Below, in pieces: positions 23,689 to 35,129 of a DNA stretch of 64,000 nucleotides. The translations under genes and the position numbers were made by a program. The notes under the pieces are model-generated. The model was not told where the DNA came from. It did not search any database and saw only the letters and a list, made by a program, of their open reading frames with translations. The stretch covers positions 1,054,001-1,118,000 of the forward strand of contig JABYQN010000004.1 in assembly GCA_022606135.1 (NCBI GenBank), in the 5' to 3' direction. Positions within the stretch are counted from its first letter, which is position 1; each line of letters begins with the position of its first letter. The stretch is from Fomes fomentarius (Eukaryota; Basidiomycota; Agaricomycetes; Polyporales; Polyporaceae).

Positions 23689-26600
23689 TTATGGACCCGC
23701 GCGCGACGCGCGTACGAAGTCCGTGAAGTATTTGCGGAAGGCCTTGGCGTCGAGTTCGCGCATTTTGGTTGCGAACTCAACAGCAGTAGATTGTGGCCAG
23801 TTCTGGGAAGGGAGGAGGACGTTGACGAAGAAATCGAAGGCCTCTTGCCCACGGGCCTTCGATACCGTCTGGAGCAAGTTGGCGATCTCCTGAAGTACCT
23901 GAATTTGTTCACTTCAGTATTCGATTTGCGAACCTCCAGCCATGTAGACACCGTACCACCACAATCTGCCCATCCTTGATGTTGAAGTTGGGTAAAGCGA
24001 GCACGGCAAACACGGTTGGGACAATTCGTTCGTACACGAACTGTTCGAACCCTGGAAAGACTTGTTGATCGCCGGGATTCTTAGGAAGCTCTGCCCACGC
24101 GGTGATGCAACGTCCTAGGAACGAGAGAGCTGCCTTCTCGCTGGAAGGGTCTGTCGGATCCTCCACCAGACGCAGCATGCTCTCCAGAAGGCCTACGAGT
24201 TGACCCTTGTTCCCTATGATCGTGTGTTCAGTTGTCTGCATCACACATCCACATGTGTGAGTTTGAGCTTACTATCCGATACGAAGACAGTGTGGAGTTT
24301 CGAGGAGATGGTGCTTATCAGGAGGTTGAGGTATGCCCGCTTCGTGTCGATCTGAGTGACTTGATCATCGGTACCCGTCACGGGCTGCGCGAGGATTCCA
24401 TTGATGTGCGCGCTGAGTGGGCCAATGAGCTGATCGAGGACGTCCAAGAAGTCTTCCTGCAGTCTGTGTATCGACAACCCGATGAAGTTCATGAAATCAA
24501 TCAACTCTGTTGGCTCGAAATGTGCAAGTAGGTTCGCCGTCAATGGTGGGATCAACTGTGCAACGTTGGACCCTGTAGTAGCCAAGATTCGCGCGAACGC
24601 GAAGCGTGTCTAAGAACGGTTGAGGATAGAACTGGGAGCTGGGAAGTAAAGGTGTAGACGTACCGCGTCGCGAACCACTCTGAAGATGTTCATGGCCTCT
24701 AGACAGACAAGGATCGCCTGCGCGACCTCCCGGAAGACGTCAAGCGGAGGTGCAATGTATCCTGGAGGAACAGGGCTTGGGTATTCTGGGAACCCTTTTG
24801 CAACATTGCCGAGCGCCATAATAACATGATGCACCTTGAGTATAGGTAGTATGTCATCGGGGCCCTTCACAGCCCGTAAATTCACCGACAGATCGTCCAA
24901 CAGTGGACGGACGACAGAGAGCAGCAGCGCTGAGGCTTGGTCGGGAGTCCTATAGAGTAACGAGACGAGCGTCCCGGCAGCCTCGAATAGGTACAGCTGC
25001 GAGTCAAACAGGGTAGATGCAACAACAGCCTCGCTGAGGATGTCTTGCGACTCAGGGTTCTCTAGTTCGGGAAGTTCCACTTGGATCACGAGGAGATCGC
25101 GGAACCCGTCAAGAAGAGACACCGCAAGGTCTGGTGAGATCTCGTTGCGGTCCTCGCGGACGAACCGGTAGAAGAGGTAAAATACCCGAGACTGCGTACT
25201 TGTATCGGGACTGTGCAACCCTCTGTATCGGCAGCGTTGAGCTTTCTCTCACTCGTCACAGATAGATTGAAACGCACCGAGTGTCGAGCATCGCTTGTAG
25301 TGTCGGCATTATGCATTCTTTCCGAACCTTGAAGAAGTCGCCGTAACGTGCTACGGTCTCAAAGAACTGCATGGACACAGTTTTATGCGGGTATGCAGAG
25401 ATTCCAGACTGGACAAGGGTGTAGAGCATCTCGCCGTGACTAGTCAGCGGATACTCTGAGTAGTCGGTGTCTTTCTTCTTCTCTCGAGTGACGGATGGTG
25501 GTGCTTGGCAGAATGCTGCTCGTCCTTTCCCTCCAGCTACTTGCACGTGAGCATGCACTCAACAACGCCAAGAAGTATACACTCTACTCACTTTTGTTGA
25601 TTTCACCGAAGATGTAGACCAGGTAGACAGCGAGCTCAGCATCATTCCATTTCATATTGACACCGTTTTGGAATGCCGATAGGGTATTCAGAGCGAGTGT
25701 GCGTATAGACCCCGTGACAAGATCTGGATCAATAAGTAGCATGGAATCCATGAATGTTCTAAGCTCCTGCATAGATGCATCGTGAGCCCCATTCGCCATC
25801 GTAAGTCACAACCTGGCCAACCTTGCGTAATCCCTCAAAGGCTGCTTTGTCGTCCTCGTCCATATCTTCCGGATCAGATTCTTCATCCCATTTGAGTTTC
25901 TCCAGGATGACTGTGAGTAGCGATGATAGGAAAGAACGTTTTGAAGGTTCTAATGGATCTGTGGAAGATTTTCGCTGTCGCTTGTACTGTAGCAAGTTGT
26001 CAGGAATCAGCGGACGTCGAATCACCTTGGAAGAACTTACGCTGAGGAGGATAGTTTGTAGTAGTGGGAACACGGTTGAGCATGTGTCGTCGTATTCGTC
26101 GGCCATAAAGCGCAACATCACAGGCAGTACCTGAGCTAGTAGTTGCACGGCTTCGGGGCGAACGCTCTCGTCGGGGCTCTCCTACATATTTGGCATGAGC
26201 AAGAGCGAGCACAGCGACGTTGTAGTATGCGGAACGAATGCCGCGACACTCACATCGGTCAATTTGCAAAGTTCTAGGCCAAGTACGTTGAGTAGCTTAC
26301 CGAGAGCCTCCCTGTAGGACTCCTCGCCCTCGTCCGTGTCAGAACCGCGGCTTGCCTGTTCCGTGCGCGTCCTCTCCTCCAGCGCCTCGAGGACCTGCCC
26401 CAGCGATAGAACCTTGATCAACTGCAACTTATCCGAGGACTCCTTGAGACCTTTCGCTACAACGCGAGTCAGCGCGAGCGATGTGGCTAGTCGAATGGGG
26501 AGCGAGGGATCCGACAAGAGGGTGAAGAGCAGCGGGACGCTATCGCGCGTGATGGTCAGGTTGATGTCGATCCACCCTACGTACGAGGCGAACGTCCGGA

Positions 26601-27479
26601 CACCCAAGTCCACGACCTCGATGGCGGTATCGAGCTCTCGTTCTGACGCGGGGGAGACGCCGTCTTTCCTGAGCCGTGCCATGCGCTCCACGTTGTCCGC
26701 GACGATTGTGAGGACTGCTTCATTCAGGCGGGCGGCGTCTCGTTCTCGCACGGCATCGCGGACACGGGTGTCGCGTGCATGACGGGCGGCGTTGTATTGT
26801 CGCGCAGATTTAATGAGCTGGTCAGCCACCTCCCCAGAGATCTCGAGTATGATGTGGAACAAGAGGAGTGAGACATGCGGATTGTAGGTTGTTTGCGAAG
26901 TGGACTGGGGTGGGTGGATGAGTGCGAAAAAGTCGGTGAAGAACGTTGGCCACTGGTCGATGTAGGTACAGAGGAAGAAGAGAGTGAGGGTGTGCGCAAA
27001 CTTGTTACGCAAAACTGGGAGATGGATGTAGAAGCAGGGTAAGGCAAGCGTAAGGCCATATGTACTGCAACAATGTACTCACACGAGGCGTCCGACTCAG
27101 CCGGACCGAAGAGATACTCGGACTGTATGTAGTTGAGCAGTGATTGGCGTAGTGTCTGGAAAGTATCCTCGTCTGATGGCTCGAAGCTAGGACACATATC
27201 ATAAACAGTCAAAGTCACGCTCCCCAGCATACAACCATAATACACTCACCGGTTGTCCAAAAATTCATCTAGGACCCTGAGTGCAAAAAAGCGAACCTGC
27301 GGAGGATGTTTCCTGCCATTCTCGCCTGCCTCAACAAAAACTGCCAACGCCAGCCGCCAGGTTGAAGAGTTTTGCTGAATTGCCGAAAGGTACTGCAGAG
27401 CCTGATGGTGAAGAGAGCTCTGCTGGGGATCGGATGCAATCAGGATGGCTTGCACAAATTGATTCAGATCCTGTTCCAT
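23689..27479 (-). CDS. los1: Exportin-T, tRNA nuclear export receptor
   Basis: A karyopherin-beta family receptor that carries mature tRNA out of the nucleus with Ran-GTP. The ATG at 27479 begins MEQDLNQFVQAILIASDPQQ and QALQYLSAIQQNSSTWRLAL. The second block, FLRNKFAHTLTLFFLCTYID then QWPTFFTDFFALI, is the characteristic Exportin-1-like (Xpo1) domain of Los1/Xpot. HEAT-type helices continue through YVGWIDINLTITRDSVPLLF and RQEAVQ-region segments such as LDDLSVNLRAVKGPDDILPI and FIGLSIHRLQEDFLDVLDQL. The end is AFRKYFTDFVRASRAGP, stop at 23689-23691. About ten short introns and about 1080 residues, matching the family. Three CACGTG palindromes lie just upstream. Confidence 0.93.
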
Positions 27480-27924
27480 GGCGTATACGAGTGGTATTTG
27501 TCGTCAAACACGACGTGGAGAGTGGAAGGATGACCGAAGCTGCTGTCCGCCTGCCTGTCTGGCGTCTTGTAGAAACTCGCCGCGTTACGCCACGACCGCT
27601 GCCGATTATCTGAATCTTCACGGCCACGTGCTTATAGATCGACAAAGGTACAGTACTTAGAAGGTGAGATCCAGGTGTAGTGGAAGTGCTCCTTGACAAG
27701 GATTGTTCGTGGTTTCCGAAAAGACGAGAAACGACGAGACGAAACGAGATTTTGTGCCACAAGCAGTGTCGAAATGTTCTGCACTCGAGTCAAATGTGGT
27801 CATAACAATCAACGCGCACGTGACACGTGCATCATAACGCGTCGCGTAAGTTCTCCGGTCTCCTCTAACACCATGTCCGAAAAAGCACTCAGTTAAAGCG
27901 ATTCTCAAAGACGTTACATCCAAG
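27480..27924. promoter_or_regulatory. los1 upstream region with three CACGTG boxes
   Basis: CACGTG occurs at 27625-27630, 27817-27822 and 27824-27829. The last two are one base apart. These are E-boxes of the kind bound by bHLH factors such as Cbf1/USF relatives. The region also holds the 3' flank of the F-box gene. Confidence 0.45.
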
Positions 27925-29628
27925 TCAAACAAAATCGAGCATATATACATTTCCATCGTACATCCCCAAGGCAAGTCGACCGGTTACCTCGTCGAAAGCC
28001 AACGAATGACACATATTTGGCGTGAAGGGCAGTTCAGGATCGGGTGGGAGTAACATTCCCACCTTCGCTACCCCTGTCCCTGGATCGTACGCGAGCTTCA
28101 TCACCCGATTCAACTGCGTCTCCCAGTTGTGCTCCAACCAAACAGCACGGACTCCCTTCGCGCCAACCTGCGCAAGCTGCGCTGAGGACTCGTCCCCGAT
28201 CGGGAAGTCTTTCGAAGATATGTCCGACAGTGTGACGGTCTTCGTAGAGACATCGAAGGCGAAGCGAAGTAGCTGAGCACAGTGTGGATGAACCGAATGG
28301 TAGAACATGATAGCGGAGAGGTTGGGAGACGACGTAGCAGGCGACACTTGTGCGATGTGGTGTCCTGGAACGGCCATGGGAGTGGGCCCCCTGAATTGCG
28401 CGAACATGGGGCCGAGCGACGTGTAATTGTAGTCGTCATGGTTAGGGTCATCCGGGGGCGTACCGACTGGTGGGCTAGGGATTCTACTAGGGGAATTGGT
28501 GAATGGTTGCGGGATTTGATACACGCGCACTGCGAAATCTTCGTTCACTTCCCCCACAAGGAAGAGATAGTCATCCCATACGCGCACCCACATGAAAGAG
28601 AACGCCTGTAGGGACGTATCAGTTGATGTATACTACAGTGCAACAGAGTGCGTACCTGAGCAAATACGGGATCAACCCACTTTGTCGCTCCAGTCTCTGG
28701 GTCGACAAATAAGATTTGCAGAGATCCAGCGCCGCCGCCGGTGTCTAGCGCAAATATGGTCACGATCAAGAGCCCACCATGAGCAGCGATCTCGTGTATT
28801 ATGGGACGGAGATGAGGCGCGCGCGGGTGAGCTACTATATGCAACTGCTTGGGCTTGACCGGTGGACGAGCCGGGTAGAGAGGGTGGTTGCCACACATGA
28901 TGTTTGCAGCATCACGCAACGATATCGAATGCACCTCGATTACTCTAGGTTCGAGACATTCGTCAGCGCTGCGCCCAGATGCGCAACGTTTGTACACTCA
29001 CTCTCGGTGATCGCAGACACCCACAACCAATGTCGCGGAGTCCCCGGTACTGTTTTGAAACACGGTGCAGCTGCGGTATATACCGGATATCTCCGTTGAC
29101 CAGACACGACAGGTATTGTCGACGTCCTCAAGCGACCATAGACTCATGAGGGTGTACCAGGTCTCGCGCTTGAGCGTGCGCTGTGCAGTCCAAAGCCACT
29201 TGCCGCATGGAAGGAATTGCATCTGATCGACATACTGGCCACTCTTGTCGTCGATTAGTGCTCGGAGACCGCGTACGCGCGTCTGGGGGCTTTGCCAGTT
29301 CTCGTCGAGTTTGATAGCTTTGATTGCTAGTCGCTGTAGCTCTTCGCCGGGGAGCGAGGTAGGGTGCGCATTCGATGGCACTTCTATCGGTATTGATAGC
29401 TCTGAGACGATTCGGTGCCAGACATAGTCGTTGCCCCCAAAAGTATGAAGAGCGCGACACGTCTACAGTCGCAGAATGAGCGGATGCGCTGTCAGCGATC
29501 ACGCGATATGTTACCGGGGTGGAGTGGAGAGGATAGCAAGTACTGACCTTGCGGAGTGCGAGGAGGTCCCGAACGTCTATGTAGTAGATGATGTCGAGTA
29601 GGACGTCCTCCGGAAGACCGATGAGCAT
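27925..29628 (-). CDS. F-box protein, C-terminal region of unknown fold
   Basis: A candidate substrate receptor of an SCF (Skp1-Cul1-F-box) ubiquitin ligase. The ATG at 29628 opens directly on an F-box: MLIGLPEDVLLDIIYYIDVR then DLLALRKV, spliced to CRALHTFGGNDYVWHRIV. The remainder, about 430 residues, has beta-rich segments (KWLWTAQRTLKRETWYTLMS, VWSTEISGIYR, LLIVTIFALDTGGGAGSLQI, LGMYDGNVYMLDFV) that may form a divergent propeller, but no WD signature is clear. It ends at a TGA (27925-27927). Basidiomycetes carry many such proteins. Upstream in-frame sequence exists to 29712 but lacks a convincing start. Confidence 0.82.
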
Positions 29629-30472
29629 TCTCCCAATGTGTAGGACGTGGTATGGAGGAAAGAAGAGCACGTCAAGTTGACTTGGAAGCTGAGGGTATGC
29701 CCTGTGAAACAATCACTCGTACGGAACCGGGGCGGCGGAGGCATCGTACCACTATCTGATAAGATTAGATAAGCTTCTGCTCCCTGATGGTAATAAGTAT
29801 CTGCTGTCCACGACTTGTCCACGTCCATGCGCTTAGAGTCCACAACGTGGAGACCGTCCAGTTGGCCACGGTATTCATAGCGTTGTGAGTCAGTTGTCTC
29901 CCATCGATATTGCGATATCGCCGCAGTACTCGTGGATTATCTTGGGTCGTTTCCCATGGCTGCCGCCGGATTCAGAAGAAGCGGGATCGATAGAAACGGG
30001 TACCCGATTGCGTGGAGGACACGACTTATAGAAGCAACACAATACCACGAGATGATAGCGACATCAAGGTGCTGATCAGGGTTCAACTCGTCGTGTACTA
30101 GTCGTTGTAGTCATGCGCTACTACGGGCCGAAGTCCTCCTGAGGAACTGTGGTACCCTCAGAGTCTCCTTCAAGCCTCCCAATACCATTTCGAATGCACG
30201 CTTTTGCTTCATTGAGACAGGAACCCATGTCGTACATTGTCGTAACAATGCATGAGCAAGCGCAATGTATGCGTGGTGGAAAGGAGTGACCACTAAAGAA
30301 ATGGCCAATAGAACGTTTCGGCAGATTAGATAGCGCTGTCCCATTTTGGGCAAACAGTCGTCAACTGCTCGGCACAGTCCTATATAAGCGACGGTCCCTA
30401 TGCGACCCTCCTGACTGCATTCCACCCCTCGAGTGCCGGTCCTAATTCTGTTTCCTGCCCCGTTTCTTCATC
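29629..30472. promoter_or_regulatory. Divergent promoter region, F-box gene and acidic protein
   Basis: 844 bp between divergent starts. A TATATAAG box at 30381-30388 sits 85 bp before the ATG at 30473. The minus-strand ORF at 30111-30425 overlaps this promoter, has no domain and is not called. Confidence 0.5.
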
Positions 30473-32847
30473 ATGGATCCCAACGATCTCAGCAGTCTTT
30501 CTGAGGTCGAGAGTTTGTCCGACTCTGACTGGCTCGACATCAGCAGCAGGGCCTCAGAAGACAACGACTCCTTCGCCGACTCCGATGTCAGTGATCGTGA
30601 GGATCTTGCCTTCGATGACCGTCCACCCTCCCGGCGGTCTTCAGCGAGCCACGCAAGCTCTCATCAAGGCGATATTCAAGGATGGGAAGGTATCGTCGAG
30701 GACAGCGCCGATGAGGCGTCTCCCCCACCTCTCCATACCCGTGCAAGTGATTGCCCCACCCTCCGGCCTTCACAGCACTCTGTATCATTCAGAACAGTAG
30801 CTTTGTCCGAAGCAGCGGTGGCGCAGCATGCTGCTCTCGAAGATCCGGAAGAGGAGCAACGAGTCAAGGATGCCCTCGACCAGAGCATGGTCAGCACCCT
30901 CAGTTCTTCTCGTTCAAACTCCCTCAATGCATCCGTGCAAACGTCTATCGTGCATTCGCGCGACCTTCGGCTCTCATTCCCTGACCCCCTCATGAGCTCA
31001 AGCCCTCATGTACAGTCGCTCAGTCCATCTTACGAGGACATCACTGCCGACATGACTCAGTCAAGCGCGGAAGCGGAGGTGGCGGAGACAGCGCTCACTG
31101 CTGCAGATCCGGGCTCAATCTCCATGCCCGAGGTCGCGCGGAACGACGCAAGCACGCCCACGGAGATCCCTTCTAACGTCGTCATCGACTTCTACATCGT
31201 ACTATACGGCGCATCTTCGGCGATCAAGCATCGCGTCGTCCACAGAGTCCTTGAGAAGCTCATGGCCGCCACACACTGCGGCTTCTCGTCGCTATCGCAG
31301 ATTAACGTGCCGCAGAACATTCGCATGCTGTTGAGTGGAGGGCGGGAGACGCACTGCATTATCTCCATAGTCGACCGTACAGTCTCAGGAATGTGTGGGA
31401 AGGAGGTAGGTTTCTATTTCATTCGTTCCGGGAAACTAACTTCATCCATGTTCAGCTGGGTCAGGTCGCCATATCCGACCGACCTTCGTTAGCTATCGTC
31501 TTCCTCCCGTCGTCCATTACGTCGGTGCCTGAGCACACATTATACCTGCCGGTGCTTGTCCAAGATGAGCTTGAGGACGATGAAGATGTATTTGCGTCGA
31601 CCGACAAGTTGCTCGATGCCGAACATCAATGGGAGACTATGCTGGTGCCCAAGAACAAGCTTGTATCTTCCGCGTTCACGTTTAGTAGGTCCGCGGTCAT
31701 CGAAGAGGACGAGATAGAGCGTGCGTCTCCTGCTAAGGTAGCACGTACGTTCAGGCCATTGCTTCCCTGGACCGAACAATGGTCGAATTACAACTTCGCA
31801 TCGCGCAACGCGTTCACGTTGTGAGTATCGCGACATCCACTAATCTCACGTCTTCTAATGTGTGCTTGTAGGTTCGCAATCCTCTCAATCGTCCTCGGTT
31901 ACCTCGTCAACGGCTCCCTTCCTGTTCCTGCTACTCGTCATGCGACGCCGACGATGGAAATGGCCGTGCGTCCCGCTGCAACCCCGGTTGCGAACGCTTC
32001 CATCCCTTCGCAGACCAGCACGCCTTCCAGCATGGCGCTGATTCCGTCGTCGCTCAAGGACTTCGCACTGGCCGCTATCAGCCCGTTTGCCGTGGCTTCG
32101 ACCTCATCGTCTGTCGCTACCAAGTTGGTCCCTACTTCCACCGCTGCGACTGCCGACGAGCCCGAACCCACGAGCGCCCTGTCGGAGTGTTCCTGTGGAT
32201 GTGGATTGATCACCTGGCCTGAGACATTCAGACCGACGACGGATATTGCACTCCGTCCTACTCCGGCTACCCCCTCGCTCGTCAACCCGGCCTACAATAA
32301 GGGCAACACGCTCGCCGTTGTTTCGCCCTTGTCCACAGCTGCCAAAGGCAAGGGCAAGGCTCGTGCGGTGGACGATGGATCTCTGTACGCCCTGAGCACC
32401 CGCCTCGCAGGCGCACTCTCGGAGTATCTCGACATGCAGACGATGTTCGCGCAGACATACAAGGACGTGAAGGAGATCCTCGACGCTCTCGACGAGCTCG
32501 CCCGCGCGATTGGCAGGCAGACAGAGATGGTGTGGGAGCAGTCTAAGTCGACGGTGCAGGTCGTCCGGGAGAACATCCGAGCGCGTCATGACCGTGCTAA
32601 GACCCGTGCGAAGGAGCTGCGTGAGGTCGGACGCCGCTTGTTTTCGTCTGTCAGTGCGCAGATGCAGGGACGAGTGGCGACGGCGAAGGAGAATGCGCGG
32701 GCTCTCAGGGAGAATGTGCGTGTAGGTCGGGAGGAGTCGTTCCGCATCCAACGGGAGCGGCAAGAGTTGCGTCGGGAGCGCAGGAAGGAGCGGAAGGAGC
32801 GGCGGGCTGACAGATGGGCGCGTCGTGCGGAGTCTGTTGAGGCCTAA
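30473..32847 (+). CDS. Acidic, single-pass membrane protein with coiled-coil tail, function unknown
   Basis: Three exons. The N-terminal 230 residues are Ser/Asp/Glu-rich (MDPNDLSSLSEVESLSDSDW) and probably disordered. A more ordered block follows: NVVIDFYIVLYGASSAIKHR, then CIISIVDRTVSGMCGKE joined to LGQVAISDRPSLAIVFLPSS after an intron near 31405. A third exon starting at about 31872 has one hydrophobic segment (FAILSIVLGYLVNGSLPVPA), an Ala/Thr/Pro-rich stretch, and a C-terminal region predicted as coiled coil, heptad-like from EYLDMQTMFAQTYKDVKEIL to an Arg-rich end RRERRKERKERRADRWARR. I do not recognise a named family. The pattern fits a membrane-anchored scaffold, perhaps of an internal membrane. 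Codon use is normal. About 670 residues. Confidence 0.72.
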
Positions 32848-33260
32848 TGTTTTGTGCGAGTGGGACGCGTACGTATGCGTTCTTCTCCTGGCTTTGATCC
32901 CATTTCGACCATATGGACTAATATGTTTTCTTGTATCCCCGTTATCACACCCGCTACTCATTGTATGTACGAGACATAGGAAGTGAGATGAAGTGTACCA
33001 GTATGAATTGATCACATGGAGCTTAGTGCGTGTGTGCGTGTACTGCTTGACTCTCTAGGACGATTATGAGGTAGCCACTGGGTTTGTGCATGGTCACAGG
33101 GACGTGTAGGAAGGTCGACCAGTATCCGAGGACGCGTTGTTCAATGAGGCGCGTGTCACGTGTGCGCGAACGGTTGTTGCGTCACGCGTCAGCACTGCCC
33201 CCGCAACTGCGGCCCGGGCGTCTGGATCCGGCTGTCTGCCAGTGCGTTATCCACTGCCTT

Positions 33261-33303
33261 GACGCTTCTCGTCTCTCTCTCTCTTCAAGTCTCTTCACTA
33301 GCC
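33261..33303 (+). promoter_or_regulatory. Pyrimidine-rich leader of the Gln-rich gene
   Basis: A CT-rich tract (CTCTCTCTCTCTTC) immediately before the ATG at 33304 is typical of fungal core promoters and transcription starts. Confidence 0.4.
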
Positions 33304-34620
33304 ATGTACTCCTCAAGACAAACTTATGGTTCTCCACCACCGGAGCTGTCCAATAACCCCTTCATTGATCACCCCTCAAATGCGATGGCCCGCTTCCCCG
33401 ACATCACCGGTTCCGACGACCCCTCCTCCTCCCAGTACACCTCCTGGTTGAACAAGCCATCCACATCGACCCTGACCACCAATACGTCCGGCTACTATGG
33501 CAGCACAGGTCCCATGCCATCTCCTCAAGGATACAATGGTAGCTACCAGCAGCAGCCACAGGCCACCGGCTGGGGCCAAGGCTCCGGGTTCTCACAGCCG
33601 CAGCTGCAGCAACAGCCCTATGGCCAGTCCTTCTCGCCTTCCCCAACGCAATCGCAGGTATCCGGTATGCCGTTCCAGCCGTCCAGCTCGTTCGGGCAGC
33701 AGCTCGCCGCGCAGGTCCAAGGGGCGTATCCCGGCATGCCGCAGCAGCAGCAGCAGCAACAATACGCCAGCTATCCACAGCAGGTGCATTCTCCGCAGTA
33801 TGGCCAGGGATATCCACAAGGGTTTCCTGGCCAGCAACAGCAGCCGCAGCAGCAGCTACAACAACGCCCGTCGTACCTCACGGAGTTCGATCCGTACGCC
33901 GGTGGCTCGCAGGCGCAGAGCGGTACCGCGCCGACTCCCGGCATACAGAACACAGGTGTCGGTACTGGGTCCGGATTCAGAGCGCAGGGCCAGCAGCAGC
34001 AGCAGCATCCGAGAGAGTATGTGCAGGCCCACAAGGCGGAGTTGGAATCGTGGGACTCGTATTCATGGAAGCAGGTGCGTGGAGTAACCCTAGTTCTAAG
34101 CTCGTACTGGCGGGACTAATCAGTGTCTCTACGTCTACATAGGTGACAAATTGCTTCGAGGATTTGAAGAGGGCCTGGGAGGGCAGGAAATCCGAAGTGG
34201 AGGCACGCCTCAAGGCTCTTGGCGGTGCCGGCTTGTTCGCAGGCGGGGGTGGCTATGGCGGCATGTACGGTGGCAACCCAGCGCAACAATACGCCCAACT
34301 GGAACGCGTGAGTACACACTTCCTGTCACCGCTGCGCATCTATGTGGCATTCGGGGAGCTGATGACAACCGCAGATGGTCCAAGAAGCTGGGCTGCATAT
34401 CGGTGAGTGCTACAACAGCCCACAGAAGTGATATATGAGATCCGTTTCTGACGGTCGGAATGCTTTTCTAGATACCATCGCGGCGTCGTCTTTCCAGATG
34501 GAAGAGGTGTTTTCAGGCTACCGCCAGTCCGGCGACGTCGCTTCGAAACGGCGGGTACGGGAGGCAATCAACGCTGCCTTGACAAGCCTTCCGGACTGGC
34601 CCCAGCCCCTGATGGTTTGA
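33304..34620 (+). CDS. Gln/Pro/Tyr-rich protein with conserved C-terminal helical part, unknown
   Basis: The first 240 residues are low complexity, with Gln runs (GMPQQQQQQQYASYPQQ, GQQQQPQQQLQQ) and Gly-Tyr motifs, the composition of a prion-like or condensate-forming segment. An early NNPFIDH motif could bind EH domains (NPF), a feature of endocytic adaptors. The C-terminal part is ordered: REYVQAHKAELESWDSYSWK, then by splicing QVTNCFEDLKRAWEGRKSEV, AQQYAQLERMVQEAGLHIDT, IAASSFQMEEVFSGYRQSGD and RVREAINAALTSLPDWPQPL before the TGA at 34620. Three introns in the second half were placed by frame. No family is recognised; the combination of NPF and a helical tail hints at trafficking, as inference only. 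Confidence 0.75.
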
Positions 34621-35129
34621 AACAACTTGGAGCGTCAGCAATACACTATACAATATTTATTCGCGATGCTATTGGACTGGTGCAACGGTCATTGATTACT
34701 GATCTGGACGTCCTCTCACATGACGGTGGGCGAAGGTGTACTGTGTAATGAATTGTACCAATATAGAATGTTCATCTGGATCCGTGGTTGATTATGACAC
34801 GGCATGGCCTGTCGTTCTTCCAGCTCTAGGTTTTGCAGAGATAGAGACCGGTGTACAGACATCGGAAACGTAACTAACATGATAGCGTTTCGGTCGTCAG
34901 CGAGCCATTGAATTACATGTGCGTGCGAAGCAGCGTCCTGGACAAGTACAAAAGAACGTGACTAACAGGCGTTCTAAGACATACATCTCGTAGAGCTTAG
35001 TATCCATTCCCAAGCTTTCAACACATGATGGCTAGCCCGGGATTTACATTACTGTTGCAGTGATAGTAGCATCCAATTCAAAAAAAAATAGTCTTGCAAG
35101 TATACGACAGAACCTCATCCTGAGGCTTC
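34621..35129. other. Convergent intergenic region
   Basis: Half a kilobase between the stops of the Gln-rich gene and the sedolisin gene. Nothing beyond 3' flanks is seen. Confidence 0.4.

Noticed and set aside
32104..33015. A 303-codon minus ORF
   Set aside because: Antisense of the last exon of the acidic/coiled-coil protein; Arg/Leu/His-rich composition typical of a shadow.
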